NCBI GenBank assembly: GCA_030737835.1
Contig: CM060855.1
Coordinates: 13,542,114 to 13,606,113 of the forward strand
DNA: 64,000 bases
Direction: 5' to 3'
Origin: Acorus gramineus
Lineage: Eukaryota; Streptophyta; Magnoliopsida; Acorales; Acoraceae
The notes under the pieces were generated by a model that made no database searches, had not been told where the DNA came from, and was given only the letters and a program-made list of their open reading frames with translations. Both the position numbers and the translations under genes were made by a program. Positions 1 through 11,479 of the stretch are shown in pieces (the stretch's first letter is position 1; the number at the start of each line of letters is the position of its first letter).

Positions 1-963
1 ATCAAGAATATGAAGAGAGGGAGCGACAAGCTCGGAAAGATAAAAAGCTTGCCAAGGTGGGAGTCTGTCTTGTTTACATTATATAACATTCCACATTATC
101 ATGTTTCTATTAAAAAAATGCATGCTTCCAGACACATTGCAGTTCTGTACACTTCACAATTAATCCACAATTTTTACTGTTCCTGGTAGTGCGCACCACA
201 GATACTTTAGAACACACCATATCAGTGTCTGACGTATCTAACAGAGGACATGACACATCACACATTGGGTGTCTGAAACATTCCACGTCTCCAAAATTCA
301 GTAATAATTTTTGAAATATGGATCTGTTTTGAAGATAGAAATTGCTTGGATACGAGATTCTAATTTTTTTTTATAGTGATATCTATGCTCACATGAAGTA
401 AAAGTAAGATTACAATTTTAAAGGAGTTGATGGTTTGACACTTGACACACCATTGTAGTTATATCAACTTTTTATGGTTTATGGATGTGTATATGTTTTT
501 TTTTTTTTGAATAATCATAATATAGCAATCATTTAATTATTTATTTATATCTCTTGTTGCATCAATTCATGTATGTCCATGCTCTAAAATTTGCTTTGTT
601 TATTTCCACTCTGTCATTTAGCATTACCATCCTTTCCTGTTGTTGTGCATGTTTCTCACCCCCCACGTAATTATATCAGAGTTCAACGCCATCAAAGCGG
701 TCCATGACAAGATCACCAGCAGCTGAGACCTCTCCTCTGGCTTCATTTAAGAAACGTAAACCGTCATCTATTGATGACTATGTTAGCTCGGTAATCTCTC
801 ACTTCTTCCATCATGCAGCATTCATTCACTGTCTCATTATATTATTTGCTTTTCTGGAAATGTGGATGTGCCCCTCTTGCAAAGCAACCATTTTTTTTTT
901 GTGGAAGTGAAGTATAAGGTTAATGAATTGTTTGTATATTTGCAGGGGAGGCGGCGAAAATGA
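1..963 (+). CDS. 3' end of an unidentified gene for a basic protein (last three exons)
   Basis: Three exons join in one reading frame. Exon 1..56 (codons from base 3) ends before a GT donor and encodes a charged segment, QEYEERERQARKDKKLAK. Exon 680..790 follows an ATATCAG acceptor and encodes a Ser/Thr/Lys/Arg-rich stretch containing SFKKRKPSSIDDYVSS. Exon 946..963 follows TTTGCAG, encodes GRRRK and ends in TGA at 961-963. All junctions are phase 0. The basic clusters (KKRKP, GRRRK) look like nuclear localisation signals, so a nuclear protein is an inference. I do not recognise the family, and the 5' part lies outside the window. A methionine-initiated frame at 704 is only the internal part of the middle exon running on into the intron. 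Confidence 0.6.
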
Positions 964-1683
964 TTTTCATGAATTGATAGGTTGTAGCATTAGTAATTCC
1001 ATGAATTCTTTTTGCTGGAGAAGCTCCTGTACTTTTGAACTGTGATGGCCTTTCTCTGGGTGCATCCTTCCTGCCAATATTTGATTTTGTTAGCAGGATT
1101 TATTATACTCTGTGATGCTGGTTGCAGCTTTTCTCTTTTTCCCATATTGAAGCTTAGCAGGGATATTCACTGTGTAATAATACACTTTTGTTGATTATTA
1201 TGTTACACAAATCAGTTTTATTTATTTCTAGTTCGAAGCTAAGAGCATTTCCATACGTGATCTAGTTCTATAAACTCTATATATAGAGCATGTTGGACGC
1301 TCTAATGATAATTTAAATGGGCTATTTAAAAAACAAAAGATCCTTAAAATGAGATATCTATTTGAGCTTTCATATTTGGTTTGGAATCATTTGTTTAAAA
1401 ACTGTTTTTCATACCTCTTTCAATCAAATTTTTTTTTCTTGTAAATTTTACTCTCTGACTAGTTTTTTTTCCATTAAAGCTGTTTTCTTTATTTTCTTTA
1501 TAAAAAGAATCTGAAATTAAAAGCCAAAGTTTTAAAAAATTTGTTCCTAATAGGTTATTTTAAAACTGATTTGGTAAAATTAGAATAGTTTGACAAATCG
1601 GTTACAAAGGGAAGCTTAATAAACAGATCACTCACCATTTTTTTAATTTTTAAAACTAGTATATAACTTGTTTATATGCATAT
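964..1683. other. 3' UTR and intergenic sequence
   Basis: The first ~200 bases are probably the 3' UTR of the upstream gene. The rest is AT-rich with homopolymer runs and no credible coding frame. Around 1247-1300 there is a motif of the GAGCATTTCC type and a small palindrome CTCTATATATAGAG, which resemble the end of a small MITE, but I cannot find a matching second end. Confidence 0.4.
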
Positions 1684-1974
1684 TGTTTTGAATATATGCA
1701 TTTGAAGATACATGTATATATTTGTCTTTTGTAGAGATTAATTTGTCTTTTATGACTGTTTATGACTGTCAACACAATTATATGTGATAGAATATTCTGG
1801 GAATATTCTGTTAAGTTTGGATGAAAATTTAACTCAGAGATGATAATTGGGTTTTCATTAGTTTTCAGGGACTTAGATGTCTTTAACCCTAAATAGATTC
1901 ATCTTGATATAATTTGTCATATTAAAATTGTAATTCATGCATTTGTGTATACATTTATCGTGGTGTGTATTTTG

Positions 1975-4248
1975 CAGTGTTTTAAATCGCGATTGATATA
2001 TCGATATATCGTTTTTGCCGATGAAAACTCTAATTCACGGGGGATTCGCGAAGATTTATTGAAATCACGCTGACGTCAACATGATGTCAGCACTATATCG
2101 TTGATATATCAACAATATATTGATCGCTGTCGATATATTGACTAGTCGGGTTGGGTGGCCAGCCCAGCCCAGCCCGATCTGACTGTGTATTTTTTTTTTT
2201 TTAAAATTGAAGTAGTTGGGGCTCCAACTGCTATATAGTCGGGGGGTTTATTTGCATAAACCTCTCGATTAACATTTATTTTTTATTTTTTAGTCATTTC
2301 CCAAATCCTATAAATACTCTCCTAAGCCCCATTCTCACAACAACAACTCAATACGCTTCTTCTCTACCATTCAATACTCTCAATCTCTCATATAATTTTT
2401 ACTCTCTCTTTTAGCAAACATTTTTTTCTCAAGATCCCTCAATCCCAAAAGAAACAAAAAATCCACAAAAAAAATTTAAAATCCATCAAAAATCCAAAAA
2501 ATTCCTATCTTGGTGGAGATATTGGTGGACTACTTGGAGGACTTTGGTGGAGTTCTTGGAGGCTTTTGGTGGAGACTTTGAAGGCTTTTGGAGAAAGACT
2601 ACTACTCTTTCAATTTTTCTCCTATTTTTAGAGGTATTTATTCTTTGCACTTAGTAGAGGTTTTTTAGAAAGTAGTTAAAGTAGCATCATCCACTTAATT
2701 AAATAATTAAGTTTTAATTTTTTGAAACCTAAAAAATCTTTTTTTTTAAATGTCTTCTTCTGGAGCTAGTTCATCTAATCTAAGACCGGCTAATACAAAA
2801 GACCCTGCATGGAAATATGGTGAATATAAAAGTGCTACTGAAAAACATATAGTCAAATGTTTACTTTGCTCACATCTATGTAGTGGTGGCATAACCAGAC
2901 TCAAAGAACACATATTGCATTCACCAGGAGCTAATGCTAAACCTTGCCCTAGAACAACACCAGAAATTAGAAAAGAAATAAAAGAATTCATGAATAAAAA
3001 ATCTAAATGTAGAAGTGATTCATTTTATTTTGAAGATTTTGCTAGAGACATAGGAGATCAACAACCACATGTAGGTGATGATGATGTAATAGAAATTGGT
3101 GGTCCTAGTTCAAGGCCTCCTCCATCCAAACAAAGAAGGAAAAACACTAGAGGTCCTATGGATTTATTTTGTAGAGGTAATGTTGAAGATGTAGTTGATC
3201 AAAGATTAAGAGGAGGCCCTGGACAACAAACAACTTTAGAAAATAGATTAAAAAAAGAAAGGAAAAATGCAATTCAAAAGATAGCTAGATGGGCAATCAC
3301 TGCAGGTGTATCTTTTCATGCATTAACTTCACGTTCTTTTCATGTTGCATTAGAAGCAATAGGTAGATTTGGGTCTGGTTTAGCCCCACCATCAATGCAT
3401 GAGATAAGTGAAACATGTTTGCAAGAAGAGGTAAGAGAAACTCATAAGATTTTAGAGATACATAAAGGACATTGGAAAACTTATGGTTGTACATTAATGT
3501 GTGATGGATGGACTGACAGAAGACAAAGATCATTAATTAACTTTTTAGCTAATTCTCCAAAAGGAACCATGTTTTTGAAATCCATTGATGCATCTGCACA
3601 TTCACACACTGCAATATATTTGTTTAAAGAAATAAATGATGTTATTGAAAATATTATTGGAAAAGAAAATGTTGTTCAAATTGTAACTGATAACGCTGCT
3701 AATTATAAAGCTGCATGTGAATTAGTGATAGAGAGGCACCCCACAATATTTTGGACACCATGTGCTGCACATTGTATTGATTTAATTTTGGAAGACATTG
3801 GTAAGATGCATATTAGAACTATTAGTTTAGCTAGAAGAATCACTGTTTTCATTTATGCACACACACAATTATTGCACTGCATGAGATTGTTTTGCAATGG
3901 AGATATTGTTAGGCCAGGACCCACTAGATTTGCCACATCATTCTTAACTTTGCAATCACTTTGGGAACATAAGAATGCACTTAGGACACTCATGGTAGCA
4001 GATGAATGGACCAAGAGCAAGTGGTGTAACCTTAGAACCGGAAAACAAACAGAAAGAACTATTCTTTCTGTTCAATTCTGGAAAGGTGTACAACGAGCCC
4101 TTCACGCTGGAATTCCCCTGGTCCATGTCTTGAGATTAGTTGATGGAGATGAAAAACCCTCTATGGGCTACTTATACAATGCAATGGATATGACCAAAGA
4201 AAAAATTAAGGAAAACTATCAGTACAGACCACTGCAATATGACCCACT
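1975..4248 (+). mobile_element. hAT-superfamily DNA transposon (internally deleted)
   Basis: The left end begins CAGTGTTTTAAATCG and the right end is ...GACCCACT, giving imperfect inverted termini of the CAGTG/CACTG class. The six bases ATTTTG flank both sides (1969-1974 and 4249-4254), a shortened remnant of the usual 8-bp hAT duplication. The other LTR of the host copia element has the uninterrupted sequence GTGTATTTTGGGTTT near 11618, which fixes the insertion point. Palindromic CGATATATCG-type subterminal repeats lie at 1988-2140. The element carries one transposase-like gene. Confidence 0.85.
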
Positions 4249-4285
4249 ATTTTGGGTTTTTTATCACTGTGGTTGTGATTTATAA
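2750..4285 (+). pseudogene. hAT transposase-like ORF: BED finger plus DUF659, no dimerisation domain
   Basis: A 511-residue uninterrupted frame. Residues ~18-65 form a BED-type zinc finger (CLLCSHLCSGGITRLKEHIL). The region ~205-360 matches the DUF659/hAT catalytic core, including CDGWTDRRQRSLINFLA and VQIVTDNAANYKAACELV. After residue ~480 the protein stops matching the family: the C-terminal hATC dimerisation domain is missing, the right terminus of the element follows at once, and the last dozen residues are read from the flanking copia LTR. A TATAAATA box near 2310 and a CT-rich leader precede the ATG. The frame is open but probably inactive, because dimerisation is needed for hAT transposition. 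Domestication is possible but nothing in the sequence shows it. Confidence 0.8.
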
Positions 4286-4434
4286 ATAGAGGGTGGGCTT
4301 GTGAAACATAAACAAAATCAATGAGAAGAGATGGAAAATAAATAAGAAGTTCTTGAAGAACAATAATTTCTTTTATGCTCAAATATCTCTTATATTTATT
4401 TTATGTTTCTCCCTTTGTCTTTTATTTTATAATA

Positions 4435-5063
4435 CGTTTTCAACATGATGAGCTCTCATCCATTTCGTACGCATGTATTTCAAATGCTCAAAGAAGTTTG
4501 TATATATTTCATTCAACGATTCCCTTGTTGGGTTTTTATTTCACCAAGCTCCAGTATTTCTTTTCCTCTTCCTTCCACGAAGTGTTGTCCGTAAGCATAT
4601 ATGTTTCCTATATTGGTTGAAACTTTACAAAGAAAAAAAAAAAGGTGGTTTGTATTTTTGATAATTCTTCACATGCTCTTCACAGTTTTGTATCATGACA
4701 TTGTTGGTATTGGTATTGTTGATTTTTTTTTCATAAAAAAAAAAGCGTGGCTGAATTTTATCAAAGTGATTTTATTTGCAACCGGATTGATATATACATG
4801 CATCATGATTAATTTATATGCAGCCTCACTACAATTTAGTTTTATCTTTCCAATAAATTCTTTGGTTATTCCTAGGGTATGTATATCATGCATGCGTTTG
4901 GAAAAATATTGAATTTTGTTTTAATTAGACATGCTATATGTAATTATATCCATGAATTGAATATTTTTTTGAAGAACTACTATAAGTTTCATATGTGAAG
5001 ATTACAAAGTAGGTATTGGTTTCTACTGCAATCATGCAATTGGTTTACATCTATAAAATAATA
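4435..5063 (+). other. Copia leader region, degenerate
   Basis: The sequence just after the 5' LTR (ACGTTTTCAACATGATGAGCTC, about 4433-4454) occupies the place of the primer-binding site and looks like a decayed version of it. The rest is AT-rich with short open frames that I do not regard as genes. No clear gag remnant is visible here. Confidence 0.4.
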
Positions 5064-6775
5064 CTAGTTTGGTGTACGCGCCACTTTGCGCGTAGTCTCG
5101 AAATCTATGAAAATTATGCTAATGAAAGAAGTGTGAAAAACATTAAAGTTTAGATAAATATGGCTCCAAGAAATTGCAATTAACCCTGCTAGTTGGATAT
5201 ACGCGCATCCACGCATAATTGAATTTTATAAGCTATGCTTTATATTATAATTGGAAGATAAACAAGAGACTATATTATTATAAACAATTCTTCTAAAACA
5301 AAAACAATGTTTGATGACTGGGGTTCTATTATGTATATTTTATATTTTTGAAATAAAAAAATATATTATTATATTTCAGCATATTTTTATTTTTCATGTA
5401 ACAGTTCCTTTTATAACTCAAAATACACCCTCATATATCTTTTTATTCATTTGATAGTCATCTTATGATGTATATACCTTCATAAATGAGATAGATACCT
5501 TGTTAATTTTTTGAATGTACGCACACCCGCGCGTCATTGAATTATATAAGCTATTTTATATTATAATTGAAAAATAAACAAGAGTCCATATTATTATAAG
5601 CAATTCTTCTAAAACAAAAACAATGTTTGATAACTGGGTTTCATTATGTATATTTAATATTTTTGAAATAAAAATATTATTGTATTTCAGCATATATTTA
5701 TTTTTCATACACCCTCATATACCTCTTTAATTATTTAATAGTCATCTTCCGATCTATATATCTCCGTAGGTGAGATATATACCTTGTTAATTTTTTTTAA
5801 CATTTACTAAAATAAGTATATTAAATTCGAAATGGTGTAATGTTTACTATTTTAAAAAAATTAAAATATATGATAACTGCATTTGGGGTTGTATTTGATA
5901 CTGTACCTAACATTAAGTGAATATACACTCAAAGTTATATTAAAAGTAAAAAAAAAAAAAAAAAGCATTTGGGACATTAATTTTTAGAAAGTTTTAGACT
6001 AAATCATTTTTACCAACCAAAACTCAAATCACACAAAAAAAAATCCACTATTACCTTTAACGAGAGTATGCACAATTGATCACATAATCAAATTTTCAAC
6101 CATTACCCATAAAAAAATCGATTGCCAAACCCCCTAATAACAATCAATCAATAAAAAAAAAGGCACTGCAAAAAAAAAAAAAAAAAAAAACACTAAAACA
6201 ATACTTATTTTCACATCTAAAGAAAAATTGATACATATAAATCCAAAATCAATAAAAAAAGAAACAAAACCAATTTCAAATTCAAAAGCAAGACATCCAT
6301 CAATATTTTATGAGCTCAAATGGGTTTGATTTCATTTGTAATTTTTGTATTTATTAATGTGACTAAAATATTTATATTTTATAATTTTATAGGTATCTTA
6401 ATGATATGAAAAATTATTGGATGAAGTTTCATGACATTTAAAATCCGAGAAGTCATGTTTTGAAAATAGGGATCTGAATCTTGGAATGTGGATCTGGGAA
6501 TTTTTTGTAACACAGATAGGGTGTACTTGTGAAACTGGTAGAACCTGGGGTGGATCTGCAGAAAGTCTGGGAAAAGACAAAATTAGCTGTTTTTTTATTA
6601 AGGACCTGGTTATAAATATGAGGGACTTGTTCATAACATATATAGGGGTCGTTTTGTTAAACTTAGAGAATTTTGTAGGGATCATGTTATAAATATGAAG
6701 GATGTGGGGGCCGATCTGAAAATAGCCCAGTAGGTCGAGGACGTGCCTGCTGTGCCACATTATATAGAGTATAGA
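5064..6775 (-). mobile_element. Non-autonomous Helitron inserted in the copia element
   Basis: Read on the minus strand, the element begins TCTATACTCTATATAATG at 6775, the classic plant Helitron 5' end. It ends at 5064 with CTAG, preceded by a GC-rich hairpin (TACGCGC, loop, GCGCGTA at about 5076-5095). The flanking bases are A on the left (5063) and T on the right (6776), which fits insertion into an AT dinucleotide with no target duplication. No Rep/helicase coding is seen. The inner part near 6470-6740 is related to segments at 25740-25890 and 43015-43170. Confidence 0.75.
5189..5830. repeat. Duplicated Helitron 3'-end region (~320-bp tandem copies)
   Basis: A block starting with a CGCG-type hairpin and the text ATTGAATT.TATAAGCTAT occurs at about 5200-5480 and again at about 5528-5800, including the shared segment AACAATGTTTGAT. 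The first copy is preceded by its own CTAG plus hairpin at 5189-5215. A third hairpin lies at 5518-5540. Confidence 0.7.
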
Positions 6776-6937
6776 TTAGAGATTTGTTCTGATAATAATG
6801 CAATTTTTTTAACAACGGCCCAACATCTACAGGAGGTATGTCATTATTTTTACCAGGTGTTATGATATATTTACTCTCCTCATCTGTTAAATTAAATTGA
6901 AGGAAGTGTTTCATCGTTTAGAATGTTATCAGATTAA

Positions 6938-7269
6938 GGCCCCGTTTGATTGCACGTTTGGGGCAGCTTATGATTTTTGAAAAGCTGAAAAACCAAAATC
7001 GTGCACTCAAACGGGACAGCTTTTTGAAGAATCGGAAGCTGAATTTCTTTTATTTTTTTTCATCATGTTTACTAGCTAAAAACAACGTTTTTTTGTTCGA
7101 ATCAATTTTTTGAATTGAAAAACATTTTTCTCTGTCAAACATAAACTGCTTTTAAATATTGATTCCTGAATTAAAAAAAGCATCACAATAAAAGTCAAGG
7201 TCTAAAATCATCTTAAAAAAAAATTTTATTCCAAAATCTACTTTTCAATCTGTGTTTCCAAACGGACCC
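6938..7269. mobile_element. PIF/Harbinger (Tourist-like) MITE
   Basis: 332 bp with related inverted ends: left GGCCCCGTTTGATTGCA, right complement GGGTCCGTTTGGAAACA. The trinucleotide TAA flanks both sides (6935-6937 and 7270-7272), the target duplication of this superfamily. It has no coding capacity. Confidence 0.75.
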
Positions 7270-7489
7270 TAAAGAACTAATGTTGTTTTAGCGGTGTTCT
7301 GTTAGAACTCTTCCTTGCTTAAATTTGCTTATTGACGAATGAAAAAGATTTAATTGCATTTTGTTTTGCTATTTCTTAGTTAACAATACTTGTGTTAACA
7401 TCATTTTTAGTTATTTATCATGTCAATTTTCATATTTAAGAATTATTCATCATAAATAATTGATGTGAGATCCATTTTGATGTTACAAA

Positions 7490-7900
7490 ATTAGTGTCCC
7501 TGTAGGAGGACCATACAATTTTTTAATTTCATGAGTCCCTGAAGGACCATGCGAAAGTTATGATTAACATGTGTCCTTGTAGGACCATATAAAAATGATG
7601 ACAATATATATCCTTACATGGTTAAACAAAAATTATTATATGGATCACTGAATAATCATGTGAAATATATAATTGAAAATGTCCTTGAAGAACTATACAA
7701 AAATTATTACATGAATCCTTGAAGGACCATGTGAAAGATACGATTAAAATGTGTCCGCAAAGACCATATAATTTTTCTTTTATCCCCGAAGGATTCTAGA
7801 CAAATCATTGCTACATGTGTCCCTTTAGGACCACGTAAATAATCATAGATCCTTGAAGGACTACGGATATCATGTTTCATTATTGGACCACGCAAAAATC
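7490..7900 (+). repeat. Degenerate minisatellite-like repeats in the copia interior
   Basis: Variants of GTCCTTGAAGGACCATGTG recur roughly every 50-60 bases across this stretch, interleaved with ATTATTACATG-like text. A similar short phrase (CCTGAAGAGA, CCTCGAAGGA) recurs at 9290-9430. The repeats are too decayed to fix a unit or a reading frame. Confidence 0.6.
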
Positions 7901-8801
7901 ATATTATATCACTAAAAGAAGAAAAAAATCATGAAACCCTATCTATTTACTTAGCATTGTGCCTGAAGCAAATGCATTTTATTTTATGTCATTTTAAGCT
8001 ATGAACATGATCATGGTAAAGAGTTAGATCATGATTAGTATAACCATAACAATTATAGAGATGATAGGTTATCGAAAACTGCCAGAAGTGGAGTGTTATG
8101 GAATGAAAACAAGGGAAAGGTTTGCAAAACAAACCCCTAAAATGCAAAAGAAAATTATTGTCATCTATGTGATATTTAAAAACATGATTACATACTTGTT
8201 ATACGCTTAAAACTTAAGTGTTGAAAAGCACAGTCACCTAGCTGATGTACAATTAGACATTTGTCGATTATGTCTTTACATTTTTATAATTTATATTTTT
8301 ATTATATGAAATGAACTTTTTTGTTTTTATGTTTGTGTTATTATTTTGAGTTTAATATAGTTAATCCAAATTTTAGTATTATTTATGATACTATAATTTG
8401 ATTAAAGGCTTCATAAAAGCAGATATCAGGATATCTAAATAAAAAAAAGAAAAGAAGAAGAAGAAAAAGAATCAACGATGAATTTGTATACATCTAGATC
8501 CAGAAGAATCTATGGAATTTTAAGGATATCTGTTTTAATAGATATAGTATTGTGACTATGAAGTATATATGCATGAATGATCAGCATTAAAAAAGCATTG
8601 CGCTGTCTCTTAACGGGTTATGACATATGAATGAGAAGTTCTATGATATTTATGATTTGGCATGATCGTCTCAGACATTCATGGTACATGATGATGCGTC
8701 GAACTATTCATTTTGGCATATAATAAAGAACCAAAAATTCTTTTGCTTGATAATAGTTAATATTTTTACCGCATGATTTGCAAATTGCTATTTCGATGAG
8801 A
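7901..8801. other. Copia interior without recognisable coding
   Basis: AT-rich sequence between the degenerate repeats and the SINE. By position it should hold gag and protease/integrase coding of the host copia element, but I see only broken frames. A purine-rich run (AAAAGAAAAGAAGAAGAAG) lies at 8445-8470. Confidence 0.4.
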
Positions 8802-8814
8802 CAATATTCCCGTT

Positions 8815-9032
8815 TTTTTTTTTTTTTTTTTTGATATCGGAGGGACTCTCCATGGCTGACCTTATGACCAAGCTAGGAAAGCTACCTTCGCCTGTTTGTC
8901 CTTAGTCCCACAGAAAATTCTTTTGAATTTCGCCTAACAAACAGGAGGTATGACACAGTGCCAAGACTCGAACCCAAGACCTACCCTTAACACAGGTAAG
9001 CCCTGAACCGTTGTGCTATGGCCACTGGGGAC
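8815..9032 (-). mobile_element. tRNA-derived SINE
   Basis: On the minus strand the element starts GGTCCCCAGTGGCCATAGCA, with a box A-like segment (TAGCACAACGG) and a box B (GGTTCGAGTC, inside 8970-8990), the internal RNA polymerase III promoter of tRNA-derived SINEs. It ends in a poly(A) tail, seen as the T run 8815-8832. The 13-bp sequence CAATATTCCCGTT flanks both ends (8802-8814 and 9033-9045), a perfect target duplication made by LINE-type machinery. Length (~218 bp) fits plant SINEs. Confidence 0.88.
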
Positions 9033-9045
9033 CAATATTCCCGTT

Positions 9046-11290
9046 GTTAGGGGGGAGAAAATATGTCGCTTAAAGAACGAAGTGAAATTTATTAGAACAC
9101 TTAATCCTAAGAGTATTGCGCATCAACGCCAGATGCATTTACAGAAAAATGACAAGGTCACATATTTCAGTTATAAAAACTTTAGCTCAGAAGGTTGTTC
9201 TAATTGAAAAACTATCACTACGTTGATTAAATAGTCCACAAAAGCATGCTTGAAGCATGAAAGACCTATATGTTCAAAAGATTTAGTTCTCCGAAGGAGA
9301 AAACTAATGAAGAACAATGAATAATGCTCCAGAAGAGCCTGAAACACTTGAAAGATCCACATTAATAACTTCTGCAGAAAATAAAATCCCTGAAGAGATA
9401 CAAGTCCCTGAAGAGACACGTCCTCGAAGGACAGATATATGAAAATGAAAAAAAATTCATTAATCAAATAAATACAAAGAGATCTTGTGGGATCGCAAAC
9501 AAGTGATCATTGATGACATATTTTCATTTACAGTAGCTACTGAAATCATTAAAGATGATAATTTAAAACCACATTCACTGAATGAATATAAAGAATGCCA
9601 GAAATGTGACAGACTGATTGGTGCAAAAAGACAAAATTCTCAAAAGAGAAAGGCACAAGAAAAGGTAAATAAAGAGGTTAGTGCTCACGAAGATACCTCA
9701 ATATAAGCAACCAAAGCAAATTAATCAATCTCATCTTTCTAATTAAAGATTTAACCCTAGAAGAGGTAGCCCCTAAGAAGGCAAATGTAAAAATGAGATC
9801 TCATTAAATCATAAAGAAAAAAGATGAGATATAAATAAAATAATTGTCGACAATGTATTCACATGATATTGCTCTTGATATTATGAGGATCCTAAACCGT
9901 AAAACATTGGAGAATGTCGACGTAGAAATGATGGCCGAATTGAAAAGAGGCAATACAGATTGAAATAAATTTGCTAGCGAAACTTGAAGTATTTGGACAT
10001 GTAGTCTAAATACTTGAAGATATAAAGCCTGTAGGATACAAATCGGTATTTGTAAGAAAGCACAATGACAAATGAAATTGTGAGATATAAAGAAAGTCTT
10101 GTGGTACAAGGTTTCTCGTAGAAACCTGATATTGACTATGAAGAGATGTATTCTTCTATAATGGAGTCAATTTTTAATTACTTTGGTAGTTTCAAAAGGA
10201 CTGAATATGCGTCTAATGGATGTAGTTATAGCATATTAATACGGAACACTAGATAAAGATATATACATGGAGATCCTTGAATGAGTTAAAATGCTTGAGG
10301 AAAATAACTCATCCTGAAGCATGTATTCTATCAAATTACAAAGATCTTTTATATGAGTTAAAGCAATCTGGGCGCATGTGACACAATCGCCTAAGTGAAT
10401 GTTTATTGAAAGAAGGATATGAGAACAATCCGATTTTCCCTTGTATTTTCATCAAGAAATTTGAATCCAGATTTAATATTGTTGCAGTATATATTGATGA
10501 TTTGAATATGTTAGGGATTCCAGAAGATCTTACAAAAATTCCTCCAAAAGAAAGAATTTGAAATTAAAAAAAAAACCTTGAAAACAAGACATTGTCTCGA
10601 CCTGTAGATCAAGCAGGACCCAAGTAGAATCCCTTTCCATCAGACAATATATAGTACATAAAAGTTATGAAGTACTTTAATATGGACAAATATTCATCCA
10701 TTAAGTTTTCTTATAAATGTCATATTATTTGACCACAATAAGGGCTATTTTTTTCATCCAAAAGAAAATAATGAATATCTTCTTAGTCTTGAAATACCAT
10801 ATCTTAGTAAAAATAACATATATGTGCAATAAGCGCTTTATTATATTTTGCTCTAGGTATTAGATTTAACATTATATTTTTAGTTAACTTGTTGGCCATG
10901 TTTTACTCTACATGAAAAGTCAGTATTGTGAAAAACACATTTTTTTTATAAAGCAACAAATATGGGTTTATTCTATTTAAAGATTTTCTAATTGTCAAAT
11001 ATTGTCCAACATTTTACATGAAGACAATACTACATGTTTGCATAACTTAAAAGAGGCTTCATCAAAGGCGACAGAACCAAGCACATCTCGTCGAAATTCT
11101 TTTACACATGTGCTTCAGAAGAACGGTGATATTGATGTTTAACAAATTCGTTCAAGTGATAATCTAGTAGATCTATTCACCAAAAACTTACCAATTGCAA
11201 TGTTCAAGAAACCAGTGCAAAACATTAGAATGCATCGACTAAAAAATCTTCATGTTGAGCAAGGGGAGTAATTTAAATTAAAAAATATTT
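9046..11290 (+). pseudogene. Remnant of copia pol (integrase end, RT, RNase H)
   Basis: Translation fragments in shifting frames match Ty1/copia polyprotein. A linker with IIDDIFSFTVATEI lies near 9503. The reverse-transcriptase active-site motif YIDD is encoded at 10490-10501. The C-terminal region ends with VDLFTKNLP at about 11166, after an in-frame stop. Stops and frameshifts are frequent throughout and parts are missing between RT and RNase H. The family acts in reverse transcription and integration of the element; this copy cannot. Confidence 0.8.
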
Positions 11291-11479
11291 GCATACTGTA
11301 CTCTTTTTCCTTCGACCAAGTTTTTACCACTGGGTTTTTCTGGCAATGTTTTAATGAGGCTGTACGAAAACATGCACAATAATATTGTACTCTTTTTCCT
11401 TCACTTAGTTTTTATCCCATAGGGTTTTCTTAGTAAGGATTTAATGAGGCATATTCACTAAATAATGTTCATCCAAGGG
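11291..11479 (+). other. Copia segment between pol and 3' LTR
   Basis: Two degenerate copies of TACTCTTTTTCCTTC...TTTTTA.CC...GGGTTTT (about 11299 and 11389) form a short tandem repeat. This is typical of the stretch between pol and the 3' LTR in this type of copia element. No protein is encoded. Confidence 0.5.

Larger units (their letters stand above)
1684..4434 (+). repeat. 5' LTR of the copia element, split by a hAT insertion
   Basis: Bases 1684-1974 and 4249-4434 together match the 3' LTR. Shared stretches include the ATATATGCATTTGAAG start, the AATAGATTCATCTTG block, a TATAAATA box (4279-4287 region; TATAAATATAGG in the 3' copy) and the AATCAATGAGAAGAGATGGA block. The 5' copy keeps ~150 bases (about 1723-1880) that are missing from the 3' copy. 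The end near 4434 is followed by a degenerate primer-binding region. Confidence 0.8.

Noticed and set aside
704..910. 68-residue frame near the window start
   Set aside because: It is the middle exon of the upstream gene (680-790) read on into the following intron.
4375..4912. Overlapping hydrophobic frames after the copia 5' LTR
   Set aside because: AT-rich DNA gives Phe/Ile/Leu-rich frames by chance; they lie in the untranslated leader of a decayed retrotransposon.
7490..7900. Considered as a CRISPR-like array because of regular short repeats
   Set aside because: The repeats are degenerate, the spacing varies, and the region is inside a plant retrotransposon.
8970..9032. tRNA-like sequence with A and B boxes
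   Set aside because: It is the head of a SINE with poly(A) tail and target duplications, not a functional tRNA gene.
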